Shown here: positions 15,671 through 25,847 of the stretch, one piece after another
How the letters are laid out: each line of letters starts with the position of its first letter
Numbering within the stretch: position 1 is the first letter of the stretch
NCBI RefSeq assembly: GCF_003634705.1
Contig: NZ_RBWU01000006.1
Location: forward strand, 310,001-374,000
Source of the DNA: Actinomadura pelletieri DSM 43383
GTDB taxonomy: Bacteria > Actinomycetota > Actinomycetes > Streptosporangiales > Streptosporangiaceae
Direction: 5' to 3'
DNA: 64,000 nucleotides
Program-made: the position numbers and the translations under genes
The notes under the pieces: generated by a model
Told to the model about the DNA's origin: nothing
Seen by the model: the letters and a program-made list of their open reading frames with translations, nothing else
Databases searched by the model: none

Positions 15671-16441
15671 GTGATCGAAGATGAACTGAGGCTCGCGGTT
15701 TCCGGGACCTTTTCGACCGGAAAGTCGACTACGGCCGAGATACTGTCCATCGCCACGGGCATTCCGCTCACACGTGCGATGACCGCTCACGAATTCTTGC
15801 GGGATCTAGTTCCAGGAGGGGGTTCTGAGGAACTGTCGGCGCGGGAGCTGGCCGCTCTGGGGCTCGGGAGGTTGGAAGCGCGTATCCACCGGGAAGCCGC
15901 TCAGTCGGGCTCGTTCGTCTCTGATGGATCCGTCATCCAGGAGTGGGTCTACGGTGTTGCCAAGATGCAGCTTGGCGTCGATCCGAAGGCCGTGCTGCCG
16001 CCCAGGCTCCTGACTGGTATCGCCGGCACCCCCCGTCGTAAGACGTACAAGCAGTACATGGATGCGTACGGGGCAATCGTCAAAGCCTATGCAAAACGTT
16101 CCTGCGACGGCTACGTCCACCTGCCGGTAGAGTTCCAGCCTTCTCCGGACAGGCGCCACCCGGTCTCCGAGAGGTTCAGAAAACTGTCCGATGAACTTCT
16201 CGTTCAGACCTTCAACGAACTGAACGTCCCTCATCTGACCGTCGGTGGCACGATTCGGGAGCGTATTGCAAGAATCATCGATCTCTTCGGTCTCCCGCTG
16301 AGGATGTCGCTCGATGAAGCGATCAGTATCGGCAAGGGTCGAGTAACAGGAGCCGCAGAACTTGTTGACATGAATGCGTGGGCGCACACCATGTGCAGGC
16401 CCGGCGCGAAACTGCGCCGTCTGAAATACGCCATGCTTTGA
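15671..16441 (+). CDS. P-loop ATPase/kinase (AAA_28-like)
   Basis: 256 residues from a GTG at 15671 with AAGGAG just before it. The N-terminal P-loop is VSGTFSTGKSTTAEIL. It is followed by RAMTAHEFLRDL and a region around SGSFVSDGSVIQEWVYGVAKMQ that corresponds to the DGS/DRS element of AAA_28 (NadR/thymidylate-kinase-like) nucleotide kinases. The C-terminus is basic. Codon use is less GC-extreme than its neighbours (many AAA, GTT, TTC/TTT alternates), which hints at recent acquisition. The substrate is unknown. Confidence 0.7.
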   Translation: MIEDELRLAVSGTFSTGKSTTAEILSIATGIPLTRAMTAHEFLRDLVPGGGSEELSARELAALGLGRLEARIHREAAQSGSFVSDGSVIQEWVYGVAKMQLGVDPKAVLPPRLLTGIAGTPRRKTYKQYMDAYGAIVKAYAKRSCDGYVHLPVEFQPSPDRRHPVSERFRKLSDELLVQTFNELNVPHLTVGGTIRERIARIIDLFGLPLRMSLDEAISIGKGRVTGAAELVDMNAWAHTMCRPGAKLRRLKYAML

Positions 16442-16760
16442 TGATCTCAAGTGTGGTCTTCGGCTGCGACGGAGGCGTGGTCGTCCACGTCATCCGGCGA
16501 CCATCGCTGAAGCGAGTTCGTCGACTTACGGAGCGTCCACCTTCGGGGCGGTTCGCGTGGTCGCGGACGTGATCCGACGTTTCCGCTGTCCCGGCATAAC
16601 ATCGGGGGCGAGATCGGAATACAGAATCAGGTGGGATATGTGAAAAGTACGTTTATCGATCGGTAACGACACTAATCTGTATCGGTGTTGCATCTGGCGT
16701 CAGTGTCGAGTTGGGTGGTGACTCGACCTTGCCTGCTGGGATGCCGAGAGTTGATGTCGT
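16442..16760. other. Intergenic region, likely SARP-gene promoter
   Basis: No gene. A near-palindrome TTATCGATCGGTAA lies at 16653-16666, followed by an AT-rich CACTAATCTGTAT, both within 110 bp of the regulator start. These are plausible promoter or operator elements for the regulator at 16761. Confidence 0.35.
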
Positions 16761-19595
16761 ATGCCTGAAGAATTCAGAATTCTGGGGCCGCTGGAGGTCT
16801 GGGCCGGTGGGAAGCAGGTGAGGTTGCGGGGGGCCGGGCGGCAGAAGGTGCTGGCCGCACTGCTGCTGTCCGCGGGCCAAGTGGTGCCGCTGAGCCGGCT
16901 GGTGGACGCGGTCTGGCCGCAGGAGCCGCCCCCCACCGCGGAGAAACGCGTGCGCAATCTGGTCTCCGACCTGCGGAGGCTGCTCGCCGAGGAGAAGTCG
17001 GCCGGGCTGGCGGCGGCCGGGACCGGATACCGGCTGGACATCGCGGAGGACGCCCTCGACGCCGCCGTGTTCGACCGCCGAGTGACGCGGGCGCGCCAGT
17101 ACGCCGCCGATCGGCGACCGGCGGAGGCGGTGGCCGAGTTCCGCGCCGCCCTGGGCCTGTGGCGGGGGCCGGTGCTGGCGGGCCTCGAATGCCCGGCGCT
17201 GGAGCCGCAGATGAACAGCTGGGAGGAAAGGCGGACGGCGGCGCTGGAGGAGGACATCGAACTGGAGTTGGACCTGGGCCGGCACCACAGCGTGATCAGC
17301 GAGCTGGCCGAGCAGGTCGCCGCGCATCCGTTGCGGGAACGGCTGGCCGGGCAGCTGATGTTGGCTCTGCACCGAGCCGGCCGGCGCGCCGAGGCGCTCC
17401 AGGTCTTCCACGACATCCGCGTGGCGCTGTCGGAGGAACTGGGCCTCGACCCCGCCTACCAGCTACGGCGACTGCACGAGCAGATCCTGGGCAGCGACCC
17501 CGGCCTGGCGGCGCCGGCGCCGGCGCCGGCTCGGGGGAAGCGCGTCCAGCAGCTGCCCCGCGACGTCGCCGACTTCACCGGCCGTGCCACCGAGCTGAAC
17601 CGGCTCCTGTCGGCCCTGCCGGACGAGGGGGAGGCGGGCACCGCGGTGGTGATCAGGTCCATTGACGGGATGGCCGGGATCGGCAAGACCGCCCTGGCGG
17701 TGCACACCGCGCACCGGCTCGCCGACCGTTACCCGGACGCGCAACTGTTCATCGACCTGAAGGCGCACGCGGCCGAAGCCCGGCCCACCACCACGGCCGC
17801 CGCCCTGGACACGCTCCTGCGCGCGATCGGCGTGCCGGGGGAGCGGATCCCGGACGAGGTGGAGCAGCGCGCCGGGCTGTGGCGCGCCGAACTGGCCGGT
17901 CTCCGGGCGTTGATCGTGCTGGACAACGCCGCCACCGCCGAACAGGTGAGGCCGCTGCTGCCCGGCGGCCCCGACACCCTGGTACTGATCACGAGCCGCC
18001 GCCAGCTCACCGACCTGGAGGCCGCCTTCACGCTGTCCCTGGAGGTGCTGCCGCCCGCCGACGCCGCCGCGCTGTTCACCCGAATCGTCGGCGACGCGCG
18101 CGCCGCCGGCGAACCGGAGGCCGTCCACGAGGTGGTGCGGTTGTGCGGCTTCCTGCCGCTGGCGGTCCGGATCGCCGCCGCCCGGCTCCGCACCCGCCCC
18201 ACCTGGACCCTCGCCCACCTGGCGGAACGCCTGGGCGACCAGCGGCGGCGGCTGGGCGAGCTGTCCACGGGGGACCGCAGCGTGGTCACCGCGTTCGCCC
18301 TCTCCTACCGGCATCTCGCCCCCGTCCAGCAGCGGTTGTTCCGGCTGCTGAGCCTGCACCCGGGCACCGACTTCGACGTCCGGACCGCCGCCGAGATCGC
18401 CGACATCTCGTTCGAGGAGGCCGAACAGATCCTGGAGAACCTGCTGGACATGCACCTGCTGCAACAGCGCGCCGTGGGCCGGTACCGCTTCCACGACCTG
18501 TTGCGCACCTACGCCGCCCAGCTCACCCGGGAAGAGGACACCGAGGCCGACCGGCGCGCCGTCCTGGGCCGCGTCCTCGACCACTATCTCGCCTCCGCCC
18601 GGCACGTCTACCGGCTGGAACGGAACGGCTGCACGCTCGCCGACGCGTTCGCCGCCACCCACTCGCCGGGGCTCGCCTTCGCCGACCTGGCCGAGGGGCA
18701 GGCGTGGGTGCTGCACGAGCTCGACGGCATCCTGGGAGTCGCCCGCAGGGCCGCCGCGGACCCCGGCCTGCCGATCGCGGCCGCCGCGGACCTGCTGCTG
18801 GCCCTCGACCCCGTGGGCGACTTCGCGTTCCTGTGGCCGCGGCTCAACGGCCCCGCCGCCGAGGTCGCCGACGCCGCCCGGGCCCGCGGCGAACCGTCCG
18901 CCGAGGCCCGGGCGCGGTACCTGCTCGGTGGCGGGCTCTGGCAGGTCGGCCGGATCGACGAGGGCGAGGCGCAGATCCGTCGCGGCATCCAGGCCGCCAA
19001 GGACGGCGGCGAAACGGCCGTCCTGGACCGGCTGCTCAACGTGTCCGCGCTGCTCGCGCACGCCGGTCAACGCCCTGAGGAGGCCCTGCGGACCTACCGG
19101 GAGAGCCTGGCGGTCAGCGAGCGCTCCGGCAACTGGGCGGCGCACCTGGAGGTGCTCAACAACATCGGCGCCGTCTACATCCGGGGAGCCGGGCGCCCCG
19201 CGGAGGCGCTGCCGTGGCTGGAGCGCGGGTTGGAGCTGCTGGACCGGGTCGGCGGGCAGCCGGTCGTCAGGCAGTACCTGATGACCAACCGGGGACGGGC
19301 GAAGATGGAACTCGGCCGTCCGGACGAGGCGGTCGAGGACTTCCGGGCCGTGGTCGCCGCCAGCCGCGCACTCGCGTTCCCCTTCCAGGAGGCGGCGGCC
19401 CTCCAGGAACTGGTGCACGCGACCTGGCGGCTCGGACGTCCCGAGGAGGCACTCGACCACGCCGAGGCGAGTCTGGCCATCTGGCGGCAGCTCGGCCAGG
19501 AGACCAGGCAGGCCGAGGTCCTGGCCGTCCAGGAGACGATCCGCGCGGAGTTGGGAGAACCCCGTCCACCAGCCACCAGAGCGGGCCTCCACTGA
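16761..19595 (+). CDS. AfsR-like SARP-family transcriptional regulator (DNA-binding + BTAD + NB-ARC + TPR)
   Basis: 944 residues. The N-terminal OmpR-like winged helix is FRILGPLEVWAGGKQVRLRG with RLVDAVWPQEPP. The bacterial transcriptional activation domain covers about 95-245 (LWRGPVLAGLECP, REIL-type ALHRAGRRAEALQVFHDIR). Next come an NB-ARC STAND ATPase (P-loop GMAGIGKTALAVH, ALIVLDNA Walker B, LITSRRQL sensor) and at least four TPR-like repeats in the C-terminal third. This is the full AfsR layout, in contrast to the shorter SARP gene at 39777. Probably a pathway-specific or global activator of secondary metabolism. The following two loci are relics, so its target is not obvious. Confidence 0.93.
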   Translation: MPEEFRILGPLEVWAGGKQVRLRGAGRQKVLAALLLSAGQVVPLSRLVDAVWPQEPPPTAEKRVRNLVSDLRRLLAEEKSAGLAAAGTGYRLDIAEDALDAAVFDRRVTRARQYAADRRPAEAVAEFRAALGLWRGPVLAGLECPALEPQMNSWEERRTAALEEDIELELDLGRHHSVISELAEQVAAHPLRERLAGQLMLALHRAGRRAEALQVFHDIRVALSEELGLDPAYQLRRLHEQILGSDPGLAAPAPAPARGKRVQQLPRDVADFTGRATELNRLLSALPDEGEAGTAVVIRSIDGMAGIGKTALAVHTAHRLADRYPDAQLFIDLKAHAAEARPTTTAAALDTLLRAIGVPGERIPDEVEQRAGLWRAELAGLRALIVLDNAATAEQVRPLLPGGPDTLVLITSRRQLTDLEAAFTLSLEVLPPADAAALFTRIVGDARAAGEPEAVHEVVRLCGFLPLAVRIAAARLRTRPTWTLAHLAERLGDQRRRLGELSTGDRSVVTAFALSYRHLAPVQQRLFRLLSLHPGTDFDVRTAAEIADISFEEAEQILENLLDMHLLQQRAVGRYRFHDLLRTYAAQLTREEDTEADRRAVLGRVLDHYLASARHVYRLERNGCTLADAFAATHSPGLAFADLAEGQAWVLHELDGILGVARRAAADPGLPIAAAADLLLALDPVGDFAFLWPRLNGPAAEVADAARARGEPSAEARARYLLGGGLWQVGRIDEGEAQIRRGIQAAKDGGETAVLDRLLNVSALLAHAGQRPEEALRTYRESLAVSERSGNWAAHLEVLNNIGAVYIRGAGRPAEALPWLERGLELLDRVGGQPVVRQYLMTNRGRAKMELGRPDEAVEDFRAVVAASRALAFPFQEAAALQELVHATWRLGRPEEALDHAEASLAIWRQLGQETRQAEVLAVQETIRAELGEPRPPATRAGLH

Positions 19596-19699
19596 GGACA
19601 TGGAGGCCGGTGAGCCGGTCACACACGCGGCTCCAGGGGTCACGATCACCGTCGGTTCGCAAGCGGACCTGTCCGGTCGAGGCCGTCAGGGCGGCGCGG

Positions 19700-20087
19700 T
19701 GCGGCCGGCCGGGCGCGTCGAGGGCGGTCTCCAGCCGTCCGAGCAGGCCGTCCACGGTGTCGGCGAGATCCGTCAACTCGTCGCGGGGCCGTCGAAGGCC
19801 AGCCGCTCGCGCACGTTCCGCGCCGAGATGGTCTGGACGGTGGTGGTCATCGTGCGCAGCGGGCGCAGGACCCGTCCCGCGACGAACCAGCCGAGCGCGA
19901 GGGAGACCACCAGCATGATCGCCAGTGCGGTTCCGGCCTGGACGAGGAACTCGTGCGCCTGCGCCTGCTGTCGCTCCCTCCAGGTGCTCACCGAATCGGC
20001 CGTCTCGATGGGCGTGCCGGCCATTCGGGCGGCACAGTCCTCCGCCTTGAGGTCGAAGCACGGCACGCTCATCTTGAAGACCGCGTT
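19700..20087 (-). pseudogene. Relic of a sensor histidine kinase (transmembrane-HAMP part)
   Basis: The minus strand encodes VPCFDLKAEDCAARMAGT, a transmembrane helix (ALAIMLVVSLALGWFVAG), the HAMP start RVLRPLRTMTTTVQTISARN, and then, after a frameshift near 19780, DELTDLADTVDGLLGRLETA. The kinase core is gone. The upstream end abuts a second relic at about 20088. Confidence 0.75.
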
Positions 20088-20292
20088 CCGCTCCCCTGCT
20101 ACCCGAAGGCGATCCGGCTCGGCGGCATCACGGCCAGGGAGGTCTACTGCAGCGCCAACCCGAGGATGGCGCAGAGCCCCAACGGGTTCGACGTGATGGT
20201 CACCTTCTTCCACCCCCTTCTACAAGCCCTGCGACGTCACCCTGGACTTCACCGGCATGACCGTCCACATCGTCCGCGGCAAGGCCGCCTGA
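20088..20292 (+). pseudogene. C-terminal relic of an unidentified gene
   Basis: A plus-strand frame reads YPKAIRLGGITAREVYCSAN, then PRMAQSPNGFDVMVTFF. After a shift near 20215 it continues FYKPCDVTLDFTGMTVHIVR and stops at 20290-20292. It is convincingly protein-like but has no start and one frameshift. I do not recognise the family. Confidence 0.5.
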
Positions 20293-20348
20293 CGGCGGTG
20301 TCGGGTCCGGGCACCCGGTGTCGGCCGTAGGTCTTACTCTGGTCGGCG

Positions 20349-21842
20349 ATGGCTACAAGAGGCGTGGAGGGCGCGTATCGGGGTGCGCTTCGGGCGTTCC
20401 AGAACCCGATGCTCGATCTGCTTCACCGGACCTACGCGCCGTTCGTGGTGACGGTCCTGGCGATGATGTTCACGCCGGAGCGGACGACGGTGGCGGTGGC
20501 GGACGCCCACGCGGAACTCGCCGACGCGCTCGACCAGTTGCGGGCCGCCGGCTACGGCGACGACGGTGACCAGCCGTTGCCCGCCGGGAACGCCCGTGAC
20601 CTGTGCAGGCAGTGGGTGCAGGCGGGCTGGCTGGTGCGGCAGGTCGCCGACGACGTCGAGGTGTACCGGCTGTCCGCGCACGGCGTCGGCGCGCTGGAGG
20701 TGGCCGGACGGGTCGGCGGCGCGCGGACACGGGTGTCGGAGTCCCGGGTCCGGACGCTGCTGGAGGCGGTCGAGCGGCTCGCGCAGGACGCCGACCCGGA
20801 CGTGATGGCCCGGATGGCGCGCCTCCAGACGGAGATCGATCAGCGCCGGCGCGAACTCGACCGGCTCGAACGCGGCGGCGAGGTCGAGACCGTCGCCGAC
20901 GACCAGCTTCTTGAGGCGGCCGAGAACGTGCTGCATCTGGCGCGCGAACTGCCCGCCGACTTCGCCCGCGTCGCCGAGTCGATCAAGGCGATGCAGCGTG
21001 ATGTGGTCGCCGACCTGCGGCAGGACGTCCGGCCGACCGGTGAGGTGCTGCGCGAGTACCTGGAGCGCGGGCGGCAGATCATGGACGCGACACCGGAGGG
21101 CCGGGCGTTCGCCGGGGCACTGCGCCTGATCGGCGACCCGGCACAGATCGACGACCTGTGGAACCTGTTGCGGACCGTGCTGCGGCACCGGTTCACCGAG
21201 CTGATGCCGGAACAGCAGCGGCGGGAACTCGCCGAGATCGCCCGCCGGATCGAACAGGGCGTCAAGGACGTGCTGGTCGCGCAGCGGCAGGCGTCGCACG
21301 TCATCACCACCCAGGTCCGCAACCATGACCCGATGCGAGACCGCCAGGTCGACGAACTGCTGCGAGAGGTGATGGCCGGACTCCACACCTGGGTGCCGGG
21401 GTCGCGCCGCGGCGCGGTCGTCACCCCGCTGCGCCGCCTGCCGGTGGCCGACGTCGGGCAGCTCCGGCAGACCGTGAGCGATCCCCGGCCGCTCCAGCCG
21501 CCCACGCCGCTGCGGGAGTGGGACGAGGAGGAGGACGTCCCGTCCGCCGACACCCGGGCCTGGGGTGGTCCGCAGTACGCCGAACTGCGCGCCCACCTGG
21601 AGACGTTCGCGAGCGACGACGGCGTTGACGTCGCGGCCGCGTTCACCGCGGCGGACGAGCGGATACGGCGGCCGGTGGACCTGCTCGGCCTGCTGGAGAT
21701 CGCCCACGACGTCGGCATGACCGACACGGCCGAGGTCGCGGTCGTCGAGGCGGTCCGGCCCGACCAGACCCGGCGGCGGTTCGCGTTCGGCGGCGTCCGA
21801 GCCGCGAACCCCGCCGCCGAGGAATCGGGCGACGATGAGTGA
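20349..21842 (+). CDS. jetA: Wadjet type I component JetA (DUF3375)
   Basis: 497 residues, first gene of a four-gene set with overlapping ends. It shows the DUF3375 profile: an N-terminal LDLLHRTYAPFVVTVLAMMF, winged-helix-like region with CRQWVQAGWLVRQ, and a long helical middle (ADDQLLEAAENVLHLARELP). JetA is the kleisin-like (MukF-related) subunit that bridges the SMC-like JetC dimer in Wadjet, which recognises and cleaves small circular plasmids. The assignment rests mainly on the unmistakable JetC-JetD context plus the gene order. Confidence 0.88.
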   Translation: MATRGVEGAYRGALRAFQNPMLDLLHRTYAPFVVTVLAMMFTPERTTVAVADAHAELADALDQLRAAGYGDDGDQPLPAGNARDLCRQWVQAGWLVRQVADDVEVYRLSAHGVGALEVAGRVGGARTRVSESRVRTLLEAVERLAQDADPDVMARMARLQTEIDQRRRELDRLERGGEVETVADDQLLEAAENVLHLARELPADFARVAESIKAMQRDVVADLRQDVRPTGEVLREYLERGRQIMDATPEGRAFAGALRLIGDPAQIDDLWNLLRTVLRHRFTELMPEQQRRELAEIARRIEQGVKDVLVAQRQASHVITTQVRNHDPMRDRQVDELLREVMAGLHTWVPGSRRGAVVTPLRRLPVADVGQLRQTVSDPRPLQPPTPLREWDEEEDVPSADTRAWGGPQYAELRAHLETFASDDGVDVAAAFTAADERIRRPVDLLGLLEIAHDVGMTDTAEVAVVEAVRPDQTRRRFAFGGVRAANPAAEESGDDE

Positions 21843-22506
21843 ACCGGACGACGCCGGCGACGGCTGGTCGACCGGTGCGGAGGCCGGGTTCATCGAACCG
21901 GTTCCGATGGAGGACGACCCGTCCGAACTGTTCGCCGGTGACACCGGCACCCTGGACGTCGACGTGCGACGGGTGCTGGTACGGCTGCTGAAACGCAGGT
22001 TCCTGCTGGCCGAGAAGAACCAGGCGCAGTGGCGCACGCTGCTGGAGAACCAGCAGATCATCGAGTCGCGGTTGCACGACCTTTTCGTCCGCCTTGTGGT
22101 CGATCACGACCGGGGCATCGCCTACAAACAACAGGTGCGCTCGGCGGAGCTGGACGTCCCGATCCTGCTGAAGGACGACCCCTACAGCCGGGCCGAGACC
22201 CTGGTACTGGTCCATCTGCGAACCGTCTACCAGCGGGAACGCGGCACCGGCGAGACGTCCGCGCGGGTCGACATCGAAGAGCTGGAACAGACCGTGCTGA
22301 CCTACTTCGATCCGGACGACCACAATCTCGCCCGCGGCCAGCGCGAGATCCGCAACGCGGTGCAGCGGCTGGTCACCGACGGCCTGCTCGTGGAGGAGTC
22401 CGCGGGCCGGTACCGGATCACGCCGCTGGTCGAGGTGGTGCTGAGCACCGAGAAGCTCGCCGAGCTGAACCGGTGGCTGCGGGAACAGAACGAGGTCGCG
22501 CCATGA
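21835..22506 (+). CDS. jetB: Wadjet type I component JetB (DUF4194)
   Basis: 223 residues. The start overlaps the jetA end by 8 bp. Recognised as DUF4194, the MukE-like winged-helix subunit: VLVRLLKRRFLLAEKNQAQW, RLHDLFVRLVVDHDRGIAYK, then a second winged helix (REIRNAVQRLVTDGLLVEES, GRYRITPLVEVVLS). An acidic N-terminal extension of about 35 residues precedes it. JetB binds the JetA kleisin and the JetC heads. Confidence 0.88.
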   Translation: MSEPDDAGDGWSTGAEAGFIEPVPMEDDPSELFAGDTGTLDVDVRRVLVRLLKRRFLLAEKNQAQWRTLLENQQIIESRLHDLFVRLVVDHDRGIAYKQQVRSAELDVPILLKDDPYSRAETLVLVHLRTVYQRERGTGETSARVDIEELEQTVLTYFDPDDHNLARGQREIRNAVQRLVTDGLLVEESAGRYRITPLVEVVLSTEKLAELNRWLREQNEVAP

Positions 22507-25500
22507 GCATGATCGACACCCTGTTCGGGTTGATTCCGGCGGCGTCGCGGGGGCAGCAGTGGGTGGCGCGGGATCTGCAACTGGTCAACTGGGGCGGCTA
22601 CGACGGGTATCACCGCATCCGGTTCGCCCCCGGCGCGACCCTGTTCAGCGGCGGTTCCGGGTCGGGCAAGTCCACGCTGATGGACTCCTACATCGCGTTG
22701 CTGATGCCGCACACCACGCCGTTCAACGGGGCGTCCAACGGCGGGGTGGTCGGCCGTCCCCGGGGCAAGGACCAGCGCAACATCCTCTCCTACGCCCGCG
22801 GGAAGCTCGACGAGTCACGGACGGGCGGCGAGACGAAGTCGCGGGTGCTGCGCGGGGACGGCCGCGACACCTGGTCGGCGATCGCGATGACCTGGGCCGA
22901 CCCGAGCGGTGCGGTGTTCACCGCGTTCCGGGCCTGGTACGTGCCGTCGTCCGCGCGCACCCTCGACGACGTGGTGGTCGTCCGCGCCACCCGGGACGAC
23001 GACTACGACCTGCGCGACCTGGACGGTCCCGCGAGCCGCAGGCTCGCCCGCGCCGCGGTCGTCGCGACCGGCGTGACCTGCTTCGACACCGACCGCGACT
23101 TCACCGCCCGGCTGCACACCACGCTCGGCATCGGCGCCGCCGGGGACGGTCACAAGGCGGTCGCGCTGCTCGGCAGGATCCAGGCCGGTCAGCAGATCAC
23201 CACCGTCGACGCGCTCTACAAGACGATGGTCCTGGAGGAGCCGACCACCCTGGCCACGGCCGACCAGGTGGTCCAGCAGTTCGACGAGCTGTCCGGCACC
23301 CGCGAACGCATGATCACCGCACAGCGGCAGGTGCGGGCGCTGACGCCGATCCGCGAGCACCGGGAGGCCATCGACCGCGCGGTGACACGGTCGCGGGTGA
23401 TCGACGACGTCGGCTCGTTCACCGACCCGACGTCCCCGGCGGCGCTGTGGCGGCACGAACGCCGCCTCGACCTGCTCCGCGAGGCCGAGCGGGATCTCAC
23501 CGGACGCCGCCGCCGCGTCGAGAAGGAGGTGGCGGAGACCACCGCGCTGATCAAGGCGGCGGAGTCGCAGCGGGACGCCGTGCTGGAGACCCTGCGCGCC
23601 TCGGGCGGCGACCGCCTGGACACCGCGCTTCGCGAGGTCGACAGGGCCGAACAGCGGCTGGCCGAGGTCGAACGCGCACGGCAACGACTCGACCGTCTCC
23701 TGGACACCGTCGGCGCGACCGTTTCGACCGGTCAGGAGTTCGCCGCGCTGGTCGACACGGCGCACCGGGCGCTGGCCGACACCGACGCCAGAAGAACCGC
23801 GCAGAACGAGTTCGCCAAGGCGACCTCGGAACGCAACGCCGCCGAAGGCGACCTGGCCGGGCTCCGCGCCGAGCGCGACGCGGTCAAGGCCAGGCGCGGC
23901 AACATCCCCACCGACCTGCACGCCGCCCGCGACCTCCTCGCCGACGCCGCCGGGCTCACCCCGGACGACCTGCCGTTCGTCGGTGAGCTGATCGAGGTGC
24001 GGACGGAGTTCGAACCGTGGCGGGAGGCGTTCAACCTCGCGCTCGGCGGGTTCGCCACCCGGATGCTGATCGACATCGGCCGGTTGAACGAGTTCCGCGA
24101 GGCGATCAACACGGTGTCCGTGGCCCGGCGCGTCCAGTTCGAGGGCGTCCGCACCGGGATGCGCGACGAGGTCGGGCTGGACGACAAGACGCTTCCCGGC
24201 CGGCTCGACTACCGGCCGTCGCCGTTCACCGCATGGCTGAAGAGCGAACTCGCCCGCAGGTTCGACTTCGTCTGCGTCGAGACGCCGAGACTGCTCGGGC
24301 AGTACTCGAAGGCGCTCACCATCACGGGCCAGACGTCGCAACGCGGCCGGGGCGCGCATGGCGGTCACGGCCGGGCCAACCTGCTGGGATTCACGAACAC
24401 CAGGCTTCTCGCCGACCTCGACACCCGGATCGACCGCGCCCTGGACCGGCTCGACGACGCCGTCGCTCGGGCGACGCAGGCGGAGCGGGACCTCAACTCC
24501 TTCGAGGAACGACGCACCGCCTACAAGACCCTGACCGAACTGTCCTGGGACCAGGTGGACGTCGAGTCGGTCACCACCGAACGGAACCGCTGGGCGGACG
24601 TCATCAAGGAGGTCCGTGAGGGCAACCCGGAGATCGACCGGTTGCAGCAGGAGGCGGAGGAACTCAAGGAGCGGTTCAGCCGACTGACCGAGCGGGTCGG
24701 TCGGCAGAAGGAAGAGGTGAAGCGGCTCGACGAGGCATGGAAGACGATCGTCGACGAGGTGGACGCCGCCCAGCAGGCGCTCGACACCGCCGAGACGGCC
24801 GGCACCGAGGTGAGCCGGGAACACCGGGAGTACCTCGCGGGCCTGTTCGACGACGCCCCGGCCGACACCGACCCGGCGACGGCGCTGAAAGAGTTCGACG
24901 CGGCGCACCGGCGCGGCGTCGAACGGATGCGTGACGACCGGAGGTCAGCGGAAGAGGCGATCGAACGGTCACGGAAGGCGCTGCGCGACACGTTCTCGAC
25001 GTTCGTGGAACGCTGGCCGAACCCGAACCTCGGCACCGACCCGGAAGCGTCCTACCGTGACTTCGACCGCCTCCTCACCGACCTGGAGACCAGCGGCCTG
25101 CACGAGCTGGAGACCGAGTGGCGCGACAGCCTCCTCAAACTCTCCGGCAACGACCTGACCAGCCTGGACAGCGAACTCGCCGCCGCCGTCCGGGAGATCC
25201 GCGACCGGATCGACCCGGTCAACCGCATCCTCTCCGAGCTGCCGTTCGCCGACGACGGGCACCGGCTGCGCATCGACCCGCAGGAAAGCCACTCCGCGGT
25301 CCGGGCCAGGTTCCGCAAGGAACTGCGCGATGTCCGCGCCGCCATCGACAAGGCCGCCACGGACGCCGACCGGGAACGCGCCTACCACCGGATGGCCAAG
25401 GTGATCGACCGCATTCGCCGCACCGCCCCCGACTTCGCCGACCTGGTCGACGTGCGCAACCATGTGCGGATCAGCGCGGAGAAACGTGACCTCGCCGGCA

Positions 25501-25847
25501 ACCATGTCGCGGTCTATGACCACATCGGGGAGAAGTCGGGCGGCGAGTCCCAGGAGCTGGTCGCGTTCATCGTCGGCGCCGCGCTGCGCTACCAGTTGGG
25601 GGACGCGGGCGCCGAACGTCCCCGCTACGCCCCCGTCTTTCTCGACGAGGCGCTGATCAAGGCGGACGCGCACTTCACCGGCCGCGCCATCGGCGCGTGG
25701 CGCGGGCTCGGCTTCCAGCTCGTCATCGGCGCCCCCAACGACAAGCACAGCGCCATCGAGCCGCATGTGGACGCGGAATACCTGATCCTGAAGAACAGTG
25801 AGGGACGGTCATGGGCGAAACCCATCGTCGCGGTTCCCGGCGCGTGA
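22503..25847 (+). CDS. jetC: Wadjet type I SMC-like ATPase JetC
   Basis: 1114 residues. ATG overlaps the jetB stop (ATGA). The N-terminal head has FAPGATLFSGGSGSGKSTLM (Walker A Lys56). Long coiled coils flank a hinge at about 450-620 (e.g. VRTEFEPWREAFNLALGGFA before the second arm). The C-terminal head carries the ABC signature EKSGGESQELVAFIVGAALR and Walker B APVFLDEALIKAD, followed by the D/H-loop region VIGAPNDKHSAIEPHVD. This is the MukB-like motor that extrudes plasmid DNA loops. Confidence 0.95.
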   Translation: MSMIDTLFGLIPAASRGQQWVARDLQLVNWGGYDGYHRIRFAPGATLFSGGSGSGKSTLMDSYIALLMPHTTPFNGASNGGVVGRPRGKDQRNILSYARGKLDESRTGGETKSRVLRGDGRDTWSAIAMTWADPSGAVFTAFRAWYVPSSARTLDDVVVVRATRDDDYDLRDLDGPASRRLARAAVVATGVTCFDTDRDFTARLHTTLGIGAAGDGHKAVALLGRIQAGQQITTVDALYKTMVLEEPTTLATADQVVQQFDELSGTRERMITAQRQVRALTPIREHREAIDRAVTRSRVIDDVGSFTDPTSPAALWRHERRLDLLREAERDLTGRRRRVEKEVAETTALIKAAESQRDAVLETLRASGGDRLDTALREVDRAEQRLAEVERARQRLDRLLDTVGATVSTGQEFAALVDTAHRALADTDARRTAQNEFAKATSERNAAEGDLAGLRAERDAVKARRGNIPTDLHAARDLLADAAGLTPDDLPFVGELIEVRTEFEPWREAFNLALGGFATRMLIDIGRLNEFREAINTVSVARRVQFEGVRTGMRDEVGLDDKTLPGRLDYRPSPFTAWLKSELARRFDFVCVETPRLLGQYSKALTITGQTSQRGRGAHGGHGRANLLGFTNTRLLADLDTRIDRALDRLDDAVARATQAERDLNSFEERRTAYKTLTELSWDQVDVESVTTERNRWADVIKEVREGNPEIDRLQQEAEELKERFSRLTERVGRQKEEVKRLDEAWKTIVDEVDAAQQALDTAETAGTEVSREHREYLAGLFDDAPADTDPATALKEFDAAHRRGVERMRDDRRSAEEAIERSRKALRDTFSTFVERWPNPNLGTDPEASYRDFDRLLTDLETSGLHELETEWRDSLLKLSGNDLTSLDSELAAAVREIRDRIDPVNRILSELPFADDGHRLRIDPQESHSAVRARFRKELRDVRAAIDKAATDADRERAYHRMAKVIDRIRRTAPDFADLVDVRNHVRISAEKRDLAGNHVAVYDHIGEKSGGESQELVAFIVGAALRYQLGDAGAERPRYAPVFLDEALIKADAHFTGRAIGAWRGLGFQLVIGAPNDKHSAIEPHVDAEYLILKNSEGRSWAKPIVAVPGA

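Noticed and set aside
17463..19649. Minus-strand open frame of 728 codons
   Set aside because: Antisense to the AfsR-like regulator, whose winged-helix, BTAD, NB-ARC and TPR motifs are clear.
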